Origin: JADFAK01 sp047615865 | GTDB lineage: Bacteria; Bacteroidota; Bacteroidia; Flavobacteriales_D; Sanyastnellaceae | Direction: 5' to 3' | Length of the DNA stretch: 43,109 bases | NCBI GenBank assembly: GCA_047615865.1 | Contig: JBLHIB010000016.1 | Span: 1 to 43,109 of the forward strand | Part shown: one piece after another, positions 24,607 to 32,918 of the stretch | How the letters are laid out: every line of letters begins with the position of its first letter | How positions within the stretch are numbered: the stretch's first letter is position 1 | Notes under the pieces: model-generated | What the model saw: the letters and a program-made list of their open reading frames with translations, nothing else | Told to the model about the DNA's origin: nothing | The model's database searches: none | Position numbers and translations under genes: made by a program

Positions 24607-26255
24607 TTGGCCATGAGATCTCTAGCACTTTGCAAAGAAGCATCACTGGAGATCTTTCCTGATATCATTTCAGCCAATTCAATAATGCGCTCCTCCTTCG
24701 TGAGAAGTTTAACATGTGTTTCTGTGCTTGTAGCAGACATGGTCTTAAACACCTTGAACTGATGGTGGGCCAAACTGGCAACCTGAGGCAGGTGGGTGAT
24801 CGTTAGAAGTTGCATGTTCGACGAAGTTTTCTGAAGAACCTTGCCCACTTTACGCGCGACTTCTCCAGATACTCCGGTATCAATTTCATCCAATATCAAA
24901 CAGGGTAGACTTGTTATTTGCGAAAATGCCGATTTAAAAGCAAGCATCACGCGGGCCATCTCACCTCCCGATGCTACCAATTCGATTTCTTGAATCGGAT
25001 GTCCTGGGTTGGCCGAAAATCCAAAGTCTATAAAGTCAAGTCCTTGAGAACTAGTCTCTTCATTTGGCTGCAAGCCTATTTCAAAACGAGCTCTTTCTAA
25101 ACCCAATTCAGTAAGAATGCTGAGAACACGCTTTTCGACGCTAGGAATGGCTTTAAGACGTGTCTTTGATAAGATTCCACCAGTAGCCAACATGAACTCG
25201 TCTTTGGCCAATAGATCCTTTCTTAGCTCTTCAAGTCGGTCGTCAGAGGTCGAGATCAAGCTTATTCTAGAACGGATGTCATCTCTGTAAACTCTAAGCT
25301 CTTCAAGATCTTGCAGATTGTGTTTTTGTAACAACCTGTTGATCTCATTCAGTTTGGTCTCAAGCATCAATGCCCGCTCCGGATCAATTTCCGATTCCTC
25401 AGCCATCCGATATGCTTCTCCGCTTAGATCACTCAATTCAATCTCAGCACTCTTCAACCTTTCGAATAGTTCCTTCAGAGCCGCACTGACATGGGCTATA
25501 CTTCCAAGTCCCTGCAGCGACAAGCGCAAATGATTCAATACGCTCTGTTCATCCACATCCAGTCGGTGCGCAAGACCATTTAGGACTTCCTTTATCTCTT
25601 CCGCATTCTGATTGGTTGTCACCTCTTCATTTAACTCTGTGAGGTCTACACCATCAAGATTTGCTGTATCCAGTTCCCGCAATTGAAAGGCCAGATAATC
25701 TAGATCATCTTTGGCAGTCTTATTCTGATTCTCCAATCGGATCAGATCCTTTTTTGTCTCTTGCCAATCCTCAAATGCCTTCTCGAAATTCGTACGTTCT
25801 TTTTTATTCTTAGCCGTGGTGTCCAGTACTTTAAGACGAAAGTCTTGGTCGTTGATTAGACCATTCTCCTGCTGAGAATGTATATCGATCAATTCAGCAC
25901 CTAATCCAGAAACTAAGTCAAGAGTCACCGGAGTGTCGTTGATGAAGGCCCTAGATTTTCCGCCAGCGCTAATTTCGCGACGCAAAACAGTCTCTGGCCA
26001 GTGGTCTAAATTATTGTCGTCGAAGAAAGATTTGTGCGAGGCACCAATAGAAAATGTCGCCTCAACAACACATTTCTTTTCGTCTCGTCCTATTACTTTG
26101 TGGTCGGCCCGTTTTCCGAGAACAAGACCGAGAGCTCCTAATAGAATAGATTTTCCGGATCCCGTTTCGCCTGTAATTGCCGACAGTCCGCTGTCGAAGC
26201 TAAGCTCGAGGGATTGAATTAGGGCGTAATTTTGAATGGAAAGCAGTCTGAGCAT
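24603..26255 (-). CDS. recN: DNA repair protein RecN
   Basis: 550 residues, the usual RecN length. SMC-like ATPase: Walker A ITGETGSGKSILLGALGL near residue 30, long coiled coil (about 150-360), then signature VASGGEMARVMLAFKSAF and Walker B LILDEIDTGVSGEVARKVG, with the D-loop and the late His region LTITHLPQVASLAHHQFKV. It acts in the cytoplasm at double-strand breaks. It starts 7 bases after the porD-like gene ends, in an operon with coaBC. Confidence 0.97.
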   Translation of the reverse strand: MLRLLSIQNYALIQSLELSFDSGLSAITGETGSGKSILLGALGLVLGKRADHKVIGRDEKKCVVEATFSIGASHKSFFDDNNLDHWPETVLRREISAGGKSRAFINDTPVTLDLVSGLGAELIDIHSQQENGLINDQDFRLKVLDTTAKNKKERTNFEKAFEDWQETKKDLIRLENQNKTAKDDLDYLAFQLRELDTANLDGVDLTELNEEVTTNQNAEEIKEVLNGLAHRLDVDEQSVLNHLRLSLQGLGSIAHVSAALKELFERLKSAEIELSDLSGEAYRMAEESEIDPERALMLETKLNEINRLLQKHNLQDLEELRVYRDDIRSRISLISTSDDRLEELRKDLLAKDEFMLATGGILSKTRLKAIPSVEKRVLSILTELGLERARFEIGLQPNEETSSQGLDFIDFGFSANPGHPIQEIELVASGGEMARVMLAFKSAFSQITSLPCLILDEIDTGVSGEVARKVGKVLQKTSSNMQLLTITHLPQVASLAHHQFKVFKTMSATSTETHVKLLTKEERIIELAEMISGKISSDASLQSARDLMAN

Positions 26256-26262
26256 AACCGCG

Positions 26263-27156
26263 CTATTTCATCATTTTCTCGTACTTCGAAATATTTCCTG
26301 GATCTATCTGTTTCAAGACATTGTAGACCCTCAATTTTTCTTCTTGAGGTGCAGGCTTGAATAGATTCACAATTTCATCCGACTTTCCGAAAAAGAATGT
26401 CTGAAAATTATAATTACCAGGCTTGATCCTATGTGTATTTCTCAAGCCAATCAATGCGTCGGCAATTTCCTGTCGACCGCTTTCCGCATCTGCATACATC
26501 TTATCAAACCCATGTCTGTGGTAACGGTACATGCACTTGCGAAAGGGCTTGAAAGTTTGACTGAGAACATTTTCAACAAGCCAATATCTATTTTGATTGC
26601 CTTCACTAGCTTTCCATCCAGATTCACCAGCATTTTGAGCGTTGGCTACAACGGTCTGCGCTTTCAAAAAATGAGGGGTACCACCTTCATCGGCATAGCT
26701 GTCATAGTCTAAACCTATAATTAGGTAGGCATAAAATGCTAGGATGGAGGATAGATTGGCTCGATGTTGATCCAACGAGAACTGGAGCATAGTATTTTGT
26801 AAAAATTCAATTTGAAAGTCCTGGTCATTGGCAGAGAAGAGGGATGTTTTATAATCTGAGCTGAAAACGGGTCTGCTGCTTTGAACTTGCAAGCTACCGG
26901 CAAACAATGAGCTAGACTTTGCTTCGCTAATCGTGATCTGTATGTTGCAATCAATTCTTTCGTCAAATTCGAAATTGTCATTGGTCCATTTGCGCCCATT
27001 CATGAAATTTTGAATGGCCTCTTCCATGGTAACGAAGAGAGCCGGGTCGGTAAGTGCGATCTGAGGTGCAATGACTGTAACCTTGCAATTAAGCTCTTGG
27101 GCAATAGTTGACAAACTGATAATCGCGCTTAGAGCCGCAAATAGTAATTTCTTCAT
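26263..27156 (-). CDS. porD: DUF4835 / PorD-like type IX secretion-associated protein
   Basis: 297 residues with a signal peptide (MKKLLFAALSAIISLSTIAQ). The motif ELNCKVTVIAPQIALTD, then FMNGRKWTND and RANLSSILAFYAYLIIGLDYDSYADEGG, matches the Bacteroidota DUF4835 family, which is annotated as PorD of the T9SS. The family is periplasmic; the molecular role is not settled. Its ATG overlaps the coaBC stop (27153-27156), and recN follows closely. T9SS cargo proteins at both edges of the window show that the host has the system. Family assignment is confident; the name PorD is from memory of the family label. Confidence 0.82.
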   Translation of the reverse strand: MKKLLFAALSAIISLSTIAQELNCKVTVIAPQIALTDPALFVTMEEAIQNFMNGRKWTNDNFEFDERIDCNIQITISEAKSSSLFAGSLQVQSSRPVFSSDYKTSLFSANDQDFQIEFLQNTMLQFSLDQHRANLSSILAFYAYLIIGLDYDSYADEGGTPHFLKAQTVVANAQNAGESGWKASEGNQNRYWLVENVLSQTFKPFRKCMYRYHRHGFDKMYADAESGRQEIADALIGLRNTHRIKPGNYNFQTFFFGKSDEIVNLFKPAPQEEKLRVYNVLKQIDPGNISKYEKMMK

Positions 27157-28358
27157 GCTCCTAATTCTTCTACAATTGTATTGACGATGTCCACCGCAAC
27201 GGCAGCCTTCGATTTTAACTCAAAACTAAGGATTTTATTGCTTTTTGAGATCAACGTAATCTTATTCGTGTCATGGCCAAAACCAGCCCCCGCATCTTGC
27301 AAAGAATTTAGCACGATAAGATCGAGATTCTTCCTTAATAGTTTGTCTTTGGCGTGTTCCAATTCATTGTTCGTCTCCAAAGCGAAACCGACTAGAAATT
27401 GATTGTTGGATGATTTGTTTTGCCCGAGAGCAAATAAAATGTCCGGATTTTTAACGAGCTCAAGGCTAAGCGTGTCTGAGCTCTTTTTAATTTTTTGGTC
27501 GGCCGATACAGCGGGTCGATAATCAGCCACCGCAGCACTCATTACTGCAATATTGGAAGATGGATACAAAGATAGGCAGGCATCATACATCTCTTGTGCT
27601 GAGCTTACGTCAGTTCGATTTACGCTATCAGGGCATTTCGGAACACCAGGACCGGCAACGAGGTTCACTTTTGCACCTTGGTCTAGAAAAGCTTGCACCA
27701 AAGCAAGACCCATCTTGCCAGAAGAACGGTTGCCAATAAAGCGAACTGGATCTATGGCCTCGTGTGTAGGCCCTGCGCTTATCAATACAGTTTTTCCTTT
27801 AAGCTTCTGGACTGGATGCAAAATATCTATGGCCTGCTGCAGGATATTTTCGGGTTCGGCCATTCTGCCTTTGCCCAATAGGCCTGATGCCAGTTCACCA
27901 TTCCCTGGCTCAGCGATGGTGTGTCCTCGGTCTCGCAACAAATCAATATTTCCTTGAGTCGCGGGATGGGCATACATATCAAGATCCATGGCAGGAGCTA
28001 AGAGAACAGGGCATTTTGCCGACATATATACTGTCGTAAGGAAGTTGTCACTTTGCCCGTTGCAAATTTTAGCTAGTGTATTTGCCGTGCATGGAGCAAG
28101 AATGAAGAGGTCTCCCCATAAACCAAGTTCGACATGGTTGGTCCAAGTCCCGCTATCGGGATCTTCGGTGAAATCAGAAAAAACAGGATTGCCGCTAAGA
28201 GTGGATAAAGTCATGGGAGTTACAAAGTCTAGAGCCCCCTTACTAAGGACTACTTTCACTGCAGCGCCCTCCTTTTTTAGAAGGCGAACGAGAATCGCAG
28301 ACTTATAGGCTGCGATGCTGCCGGTGATGGCAAGAACTATGTTTTTCCCTTTAAGCAC
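27153..28358 (-). CDS. coaBC: Bifunctional phosphopantothenoylcysteine decarboxylase / phosphopantothenate-cysteine ligase
   Basis: 401 residues from a GTG start. Joins Cys to phosphopantothenate and decarboxylates the product, two steps of coenzyme A synthesis. The CoaC flavoprotein half begins KNIVLAITGSIAAYKSAILV and has active-site NHVELGLWGD (His) and the FMN-binding PAMDLDMY. The CoaB half begins KGKTVLISAGPTHEAIDPVRFIGNRSSGKMGLAL and shows the catalytic Lys region KIKKSSDT. The start codon is only 8-12 bases beyond a terminator hairpin following rpoZ. No T-A-TTTG element lies between, so its transcription start is unclear. Confidence 0.96.
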   Translation of the reverse strand: MLKGKNIVLAITGSIAAYKSAILVRLLKKEGAAVKVVLSKGALDFVTPMTLSTLSGNPVFSDFTEDPDSGTWTNHVELGLWGDLFILAPCTANTLAKICNGQSDNFLTTVYMSAKCPVLLAPAMDLDMYAHPATQGNIDLLRDRGHTIAEPGNGELASGLLGKGRMAEPENILQQAIDILHPVQKLKGKTVLISAGPTHEAIDPVRFIGNRSSGKMGLALVQAFLDQGAKVNLVAGPGVPKCPDSVNRTDVSSAQEMYDACLSLYPSSNIAVMSAAVADYRPAVSADQKIKKSSDTLSLELVKNPDILFALGQNKSSNNQFLVGFALETNNELEHAKDKLLRKNLDLIVLNSLQDAGAGFGHDTNKITLISKSNKILSFELKSKAAVAVDIVNTIVEELGA

Positions 28359-28366
28359 AGGTGAAA

Positions 28367-28398
28367 ATAAAAAAAGATGGTCGAAACCATCTTTTTAT
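28367..28398 (-). terminator. Intrinsic terminator after rpoZ
   Basis: A perfect 11-bp stem AAAAAGATGGT / ACCATCTTTTT with a CGAA-type loop and a T run in minus orientation, located between the rpoZ-like stop and the coaBC GTG. Confidence 0.88.
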
Positions 28399-28420
28399 TT
28401 ATGTGAAAATCCGTTAAGGA

Positions 28421-28753
28421 TTAAACATTGTCAACTTCTGGCATGCGGAAGTAAATTTTGTCTTCCAATAATTCTTGGAGAGCAATACTATGTGGCTTTG
28501 GCAAGCGCTCATAGAATTTACTGATCTCAATTTGCTCACGGTTCTCGAAAATCTCTTCTAGATTATCTTGGTGACTAGCAAATTCTTGCAACTTAGAGTG
28601 CAATTCTTCCTTCATGGTTTTGGCAATCTGATTAGATCGACGGCTCAAAATCACAATCACCTCATAAATATTGCTATCAACTTTCTCTAACAAATCGGTA
28701 ATGTCCCGAGTCTGAGTAGTCTTGGCTGCATTTGTCTTCTTGTAATCAATCAT
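28421..28753 (-). CDS. rpoZ: RNA polymerase omega subunit homologue, Bacteroidota type
   Basis: 110 residues. Contains the omega/Rpb6-like stretch NIYEVIVILSRRSNQIAKTMKEELHSKLQEF and the Bacteroidota-specific ending EEIFENREQIEISKFYERLPKPHSIALQELLEDKIYFR. The protein binds the beta-prime subunit and aids polymerase assembly. It is not readily recognised as omega outside this phylum because the sequence is divergent. It starts 1 base after bamD ends, so both are in one transcript, closed by a terminator. Confidence 0.88.
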   Translation of the reverse strand: MIDYKKTNAAKTTQTRDITDLLEKVDSNIYEVIVILSRRSNQIAKTMKEELHSKLQEFASHQDNLEEIFENREQIEISKFYERLPKPHSIALQELLEDKIYFRMPEVDNV

Positions 28754-28754
28754 A

Positions 28755-29558
28755 CTACGGATTTATTGAACGAAGTTCTTCCATTTCCGAAACAGCTCCT
28801 AAATAATACTCTTCAGCATCCTTTAATTTTTGGCTCTCTGGAAATCGATTTACAAAATTAGTATAAGATTTGATTGTTTCCTCAAAACGTTCAAGTTTCT
28901 TTCCCTCTATGCTGTTTTCTGCATAATTGAACCGAGACTCAACGATCAAAAACATAGCCTCCTCGCCATATTGCGAAGCAGGATAAGAGTAAACAAAGTC
29001 TTCAAGTGCTAGTGATGCAGCTAAATATTTCTGCGTTTTGGCGTAAAGTTTTGCCAATTTGTACGATTTCACCTCCAGTTTGTAGCGCAAATCAGCCATT
29101 AAAGTGTTGCAAGTGTCCTTTCGGTCAGATGTAGGATACCTGTCGAGGAAAAGTTGAAACTCATCGATCGCTGCTTTTGTGTCTTGCTGATCCAAAGAAT
29201 ATTTTGGTGACAGGTTGTAATTGCACATCGCTGCTAAGAACAAACATTCTTCGGCCCTTGGGCTCGATGAAAATGTCTTAGTAAAAGTCTTGAAGTAATA
29301 ATTGGCGAGGTAGTAATCCTGAACACAATAATGAACCTTAGCGTAGTAATAGTAAACGTTCTCAGCTCGCTGCGTGCCTTTTACGACAGTCAACAATTCT
29401 TCCAATAAAGGAAGTGACTTGAAGCATTCTCCTTCGTCGAAGTATTCGACAGCTTTCGCATATTTTAAATCCGGATCGTTGCTTTTTAATACTTTATTGT
29501 ATTCAGAACAACTCCAGAAAACTAGAGGAAACGCTAATAGTAGTAGTAGATATCTCAT
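28755..29558 (-). CDS. bamD: Outer membrane assembly lipoprotein BamD
   Basis: 267 residues from the ATG at 29558 (a TTG four codons earlier is unnecessary). Lipoprotein signal with lipobox FWSC, then SEYNKVLKSNDPDLKYAKAVEYFDEGECFKSLPLLEELL, the standard Bacteroidota BamD opening. Five TPR-like helical pairs follow (YYYYAKVHYCVQDYYLANYYFK, FQLFLDRYPTSDRKDTCNTL, FVNRFPESQKLKDAEEYYL). It belongs to the BAM complex that folds barrel proteins in the outer membrane. Gene order bamD-rpoZ-coaBC-porD-recN recurs in this phylum. Confidence 0.92.
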   Translation of the reverse strand: MRYLLLLLAFPLVFWSCSEYNKVLKSNDPDLKYAKAVEYFDEGECFKSLPLLEELLTVVKGTQRAENVYYYYAKVHYCVQDYYLANYYFKTFTKTFSSSPRAEECLFLAAMCNYNLSPKYSLDQQDTKAAIDEFQLFLDRYPTSDRKDTCNTLMADLRYKLEVKSYKLAKLYAKTQKYLAASLALEDFVYSYPASQYGEEAMFLIVESRFNYAENSIEGKKLERFEETIKSYTNFVNRFPESQKLKDAEEYYLGAVSEMEELRSINP

Positions 29559-29580
29559 TGACGGGGACAAAATAATCCGG

Positions 29581-29588
29581 CAAATATA
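29581..29588 (-). promoter_or_regulatory. -7 promoter element (TATATTTG, minus strand) of bamD
   Basis: A perfect TAnnTTTG on the minus strand 22 bases before the bamD ATG at 29558. No clear -33 element. Confidence 0.55.
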
Positions 29589-29844
29589 AACTTTTGACTT
29601 CAGAGTACATTTGCTGTTTGTCCTGTTGAACGGATATTATCCACAGTTGGTATACAAGTCAATTGTTGTTTTTTTGTCTATTCTGCTGAATCTAATGTGC
29701 GTAAGTCATCTTGAAGTGTTCATTAGTAATGCTTTGAGAGGACGTTAGATGTAAGAAGGAAGGCTAATTTTAACATATCTTGGCTGCGAAACAAGCATTT
29801 CCTCGCGATTACACTAAAAATGTTCATAGGTAAGTGAATGGAAA
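29589..29844. other. Intergenic region between divergent bamD and the oxoamine synthase gene
   Basis: The 341-bp gap holds divergent promoters at its ends, a T-rich tract near 29670 and one perfect DnaA box (TTATCCACA, 29637-29645). No ORF or hairpin terminator is convincing. The single box is expected by chance about once in a few windows of this size, so no origin is called. Confidence 0.5.
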
Positions 29845-29875
29845 TTTGCGGATATGGAGATTCGAGTTAATTTTG
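29845..29875 (+). promoter_or_regulatory. Complete Bacteroidota promoter (-33 TTTG, -7 TAATTTTG)
   Basis: TTTG at 29845-29848, a 19-base spacer and TAATTTTG at 29868-29875, the best full match to the Bacteroidota vegetative promoter in this window. It lies 25 bases before the TTG at 29900. Confidence 0.75.
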
Positions 29876-29899
29876 CGCGGATTTTGATTTAGAAAACCT

Positions 29900-31186
29900 T
29901 TGCGATTCATTGTTAAGAATCGTGATGTAAAAACAAGGAATTTGGATATTTTCGAAAGAATTAAAAACAATCGTGGTCCATTGGGTCAGCACTCAAAAGA
30001 GACTCATGGCTATTTTACATTTCCAAAGCTAGAAGGGCCCGTTAGCAACCGCATGATGTTTCGCGGTAAGGATGTTCTAGTTTGGAGTGTCAACAATTAC
30101 CTTGGACTCTGCGATCATCCAGATGTTAGAGAGGCTGATGCTCAAGCCTCCAAAGATTGGGGTATGGGATATCCTATGGGTGCGAGAATGATGTCTGGAC
30201 AAACCAAGCAGCATGAAGAGCTTGAGTCTCAATTGGCAGACTTCATGCAGAAAGAAGATGCATATCTGTTGAACTTCGGTTACCAAGGCTGCCAGTCGGC
30301 AATTGAGTCTTTGGTTACACGAAACGATGTCATTGTCTACGATTCGGAATCACATTCGTGTATGATTGATGGTGTGCGACTCCATCATGGTAAACGTTTT
30401 GTTTTTCAGCACAACGACATGGAAAGCTTCGAAAAGCAGCTTGTACGTGCTCAGAAGTTAACTGAACGCACAGGTGGTGGAATTCTTGTGATCACTGAAG
30501 GCGTTTTTGGAATGGCTGGAGATCAAGGGAAACTCAAAGAGATTGTAACCTACAAGGAAAAGTACGGATTCCGACTTTTCGTTGATGATGCACATGGCTT
30601 TGGAACTGTTGGCGAAAATGGCCGTGGTACCGGAGATTTTCAAGGTGTTCAAAAAGATATCGATATCTACTTTGGAACTTTTGCGAAAGCAATGGCTACT
30701 ATCGGCGCATTCGTTGCGGCAGATGAGCACGTGATCGACTACCTGAGATATAGTATGCGCTCGCAAGTATTTGCCAAGTCTCTTCCGATGCCTATCGTAG
30801 TTGGCGCTATGAAGCGTCTTGAAATGATACGGACAAACTCAGAATTCAAGGATAAGTTGTGGGAAATTGCTACTGCTTTGCAGACTGGCCTTAAGGACGC
30901 TGGATTTGATATTGGCAAGACCAATTCCCCTGTGACTCCTGTTTTTCTTAAGGGAACTCTGGCAGAGGCGACAAACATCACAATGGATTTACGTGAGAAT
31001 TACGGAATATTCTGCTCTATTGTAGTGTACCCAGTTGTACCTCGTGAGGTGATCATGTTGAGATTGATTCCTACTGCAGTTCATTCCTTGGAAGATGTGG
31101 AATACACAATTGAAACATTCAAGAAAGCTGATAAGAAATTGAAAGCTGGAGAGTATCAGGGCGAGGCGATCGCAAGCTGGTCATAA
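29900..31186 (+). CDS. Alpha-oxoamine synthase family PLP enzyme (serine palmitoyltransferase / cysteate acyltransferase-like)
   Basis: 428 residues from TTG 29900; an in-frame TGA at 29885 blocks upstream starts, and TTG 29942 (MDIFERIKNNRGPLG) is an equally good start. Fold type I PLP enzyme: SVNNYLGLCDHP, LNFGYQGCQSAIESL, DSESHSC, the cofactor aspartate/His in VDDAHGFGTVGENGRGT and the Schiff-base lysine in GTFAKAMATIGAF. The family condenses an amino acid with an acyl-CoA. In Bacteroidota such enzymes make sphingolipid (serine) or sulfonolipid (cysteate) long-chain bases; which applies cannot be read here. CqsA/KBL-type activities are alternatives. Monocistronic: own promoter and terminator. 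Confidence 0.85.
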   Translation: MRFIVKNRDVKTRNLDIFERIKNNRGPLGQHSKETHGYFTFPKLEGPVSNRMMFRGKDVLVWSVNNYLGLCDHPDVREADAQASKDWGMGYPMGARMMSGQTKQHEELESQLADFMQKEDAYLLNFGYQGCQSAIESLVTRNDVIVYDSESHSCMIDGVRLHHGKRFVFQHNDMESFEKQLVRAQKLTERTGGGILVITEGVFGMAGDQGKLKEIVTYKEKYGFRLFVDDAHGFGTVGENGRGTGDFQGVQKDIDIYFGTFAKAMATIGAFVAADEHVIDYLRYSMRSQVFAKSLPMPIVVGAMKRLEMIRTNSEFKDKLWEIATALQTGLKDAGFDIGKTNSPVTPVFLKGTLAEATNITMDLRENYGIFCSIVVYPVVPREVIMLRLIPTAVHSLEDVEYTIETFKKADKKLKAGEYQGEAIASWS

Positions 31187-31208
31187 AGTTCTCAAGCAAT
31201 ACTATTTG

Positions 31209-31245
31209 AGCGAGGTAGGCATATTGTCTATCTCGCTTTTTTTTT
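31209..31245 (+). terminator. Intrinsic terminator after the oxoamine synthase
   Basis: A 10-bp stem AGCGAGGTAG / CTATCTCGCT (one wobble), 9-base loop and nine T, 22 bases after the stop codon. Confidence 0.9.
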
Positions 31246-31344
31246 AACACAAGGCAAATGGGGTTTCATGTTCTATTTGAAAAGATGTTTTTGATTCTTA
31301 TACCTAAAATGTGAAGTAAGATTCATACCTAAACCACGCATTCT

Positions 31345-32178
31345 ATGGATTCTCTCGATATGACCGCCATTGGCGAATTTCTTATGAGCTTAATGAAGGA
31401 TCATGGACCAGGACTTCTTTTGGCGCTGGTTATTCTCGTTGTCGGATTAAGAGTTGTTAAGGTGCTTCAAAAAGCTGTGGGCCGAGCTTGTGAAAAGAGC
31501 AAACTACAATTGGAGTTGCAAACCTTTCTATCAAACTTGGCCGGTTGGGTGCTAAAAGTCCTCTTGATTGTAATTGTAGCTGGTATGGTAGGGATGCAGA
31601 CTGCTTCTATGGTAGCTGTGGTCGGTGCCGCGGGATTGGCTGTGGGCTTGGCGCTTCAGGGCACTCTGTCAAATCTTGCTGGTGGGATTCTCGTGATGCT
31701 CTTCAAGCCATATAAAATTGGAGACCTAGTAAATATTCAAGGCGAACATGGGTTCGTAAAAGCAATCCACATTTTCAACACCATCTTAGAGACACCGGAT
31801 TGCAAAACTGTAATCGTTCCGAATGGGGCGATCATGAATGGAAACATAACCAACTTTACTGAAAATGGTGTTATACGCGTGGACTTGGTAATAGGTATTG
31901 CATACGACGCTGATATTGACCAAGCGATAGAAATCCTAAGAGGTGTATGCGTCTCTGACGAAAGAGTGTTGAAAGATCCTGCACCTTTTGTTGATGTCTT
32001 GGAGCTTGCCGACTCATCTGTGAATTTAGTTGTACGTCCATATTGTAGACCTGAAGACTATTGGGATGTTTATATGTCGACAACCAGATTGTGCAAGCAA
32101 GCACTGGACAAAGAGGGAATCTCGATTCCATTCCCTCAGAGAGATCTGCACATCATAGGAAAAGGTATTCCAGCGTAG
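31345..32178 (+). CDS. mscS: Small-conductance mechanosensitive channel MscS
   Basis: 277 residues, close to the 286 of E. coli MscS. An N-terminal hydrophobic segment, a second helix, and the pore-lining TM3 with Gly/Ala packing (GAAGLAVGLALQGTLSNLAGGILVMLF) are followed by the beta domain starting FKPYKIGDLVNIQGEHGFVKAI and TPDCKTVIVPNGAIMNGNITNF. The inner-membrane channel opens under membrane tension to release solutes after osmotic downshift. It precedes the efflux repressor on the same strand, but the operator palindromes between them suggest separate control. Confidence 0.95.
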   Translation: MDSLDMTAIGEFLMSLMKDHGPGLLLALVILVVGLRVVKVLQKAVGRACEKSKLQLELQTFLSNLAGWVLKVLLIVIVAGMVGMQTASMVAVVGAAGLAVGLALQGTLSNLAGGILVMLFKPYKIGDLVNIQGEHGFVKAIHIFNTILETPDCKTVIVPNGAIMNGNITNFTENGVIRVDLVIGIAYDADIDQAIEILRGVCVSDERVLKDPAPFVDVLELADSSVNLVVRPYCRPEDYWDVYMSTTRLCKQALDKEGISIPFPQRDLHIIGKGIPA

Positions 32179-32221
32179 CGTTTCAGCCAACTATTCTTCT
32201 GTTTTCAGACAGGTCGAGGTA

Positions 32222-32241
32222 TTTTACCCATTTGGGTAAAA
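32222..32241. promoter_or_regulatory. Operator palindrome 1 for the TetR regulator
   Basis: TTTTACCCA-tt-TGGGTAAAA, 9-bp perfect arms, 63 bases before the proposed tetR start. The same core recurs at 32296-32311, so it is very likely the repressor's own operator. Confidence 0.75.
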
Positions 32242-32279
32242 ACATTATCTGTAATATGTCTTCAACGAAAAATACTTCG

Positions 32280-32287
32280 TACACTTG
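32280..32287 (+). promoter_or_regulatory. Possible -7 element of the efflux operon
   Basis: TACACTTG matches TAnnTTTG at all but one position and lies between the two operators, just 9 bases before the second one. Repressor binding would then block the polymerase. No -33 element is clear. Confidence 0.35.
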
Positions 32288-32295
32288 TTTAAAAA

Positions 32296-32311
32296 TTACC
32301 CAAATGGGTAA
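32296..32311. promoter_or_regulatory. Operator palindrome 2, overlapping the tetR start codon
   Basis: TTACCCA-aa-TGGGTAA, 7-bp perfect arms sharing the ACCCA core with operator 1. Its centre is 72 bp from that of operator 1, about seven helical turns. The ATG at 32304 lies within it. Confidence 0.75.
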
Positions 32312-32918
32312 AAGCGATACAGAACATAAAATCATACAAGCCGCCACGGACGAATTCATTCAAAGAGGACTCGAAGGGGGCAGAATGCGCGCTATTTCCG
32401 AAAGAGCAGGGATAAACAAGGGGTTGATCCATTATTACTTCAAATCCAAGGAACTGCTCTTTGCCAAAGTGTTCGAGACTCTTTTCGGCGCTCTAGTGAG
32501 TAGATTGAATGCCGCAATGGGCGAAGAAAGTCATCTTTTCGAGAAGGTTAGAAACTTTGTCTCAATATACATCGATGCCATTCAGCATAATCCATTAATT
32601 CCGCGATTCATCATTTCAGAGCTCAATCGAAATCCAGAAAGAATGTTTCGCTTTATGTCTGAAGTCAAGAAGTTTGATGCGACACTGGTTTTCCAGCAAG
32701 CTGTACGAGATGCGGTGAAGACTGGTGAAATCGATGATATTGATGCGCATCAATTATTTACAAATATGCTGTCTATGTGTATTTTTCCCTTTATCGGCCG
32801 ACCGATGATTCAGTTTGTCACGGGGATGTCCAACGTAGATTTTGAGTCATATATAGAAGTTAGAAAGACGGAGGTGGCAGAATTTATCATCCGATCTATT
32901 CAAAAACAAAAGCAATGA
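32304..32918 (+). CDS. TetR/AcrR-family repressor of the efflux operon
   Basis: 204 residues from ATG 32304; upstream in-frame Mets (32256 and 32061) would add unconserved sequence lying over the operators or inside mscS. The N-terminal DNA-binding domain is canonical: IIQAATDEFIQRGLEGGRMRAISERAGINKGLIHYYFKSKELLFAKVF (residues about 9-56). The helical ligand domain follows. Its TGA overlaps the next ATG (32915-32918). The palindromes at its start imply autorepression of the whole four-gene operon, with release by an unknown ligand. This is inference from layout. Confidence 0.93.
   Translation: MGKSDTEHKIIQAATDEFIQRGLEGGRMRAISERAGINKGLIHYYFKSKELLFAKVFETLFGALVSRLNAAMGEESHLFEKVRNFVSIYIDAIQHNPLIPRFIISELNRNPERMFRFMSEVKKFDATLVFQQAVRDAVKTGEIDDIDAHQLFTNMLSMCIFPFIGRPMIQFVTGMSNVDFESYIEVRKTEVAEFIIRSIQKQKQ

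Noticed and set aside
32061..32303. N-terminal extension of the TetR frame back into mscS
   Set aside because: Would overlap mscS and run through the operators; the conserved HTH region begins just after ATG 32304.
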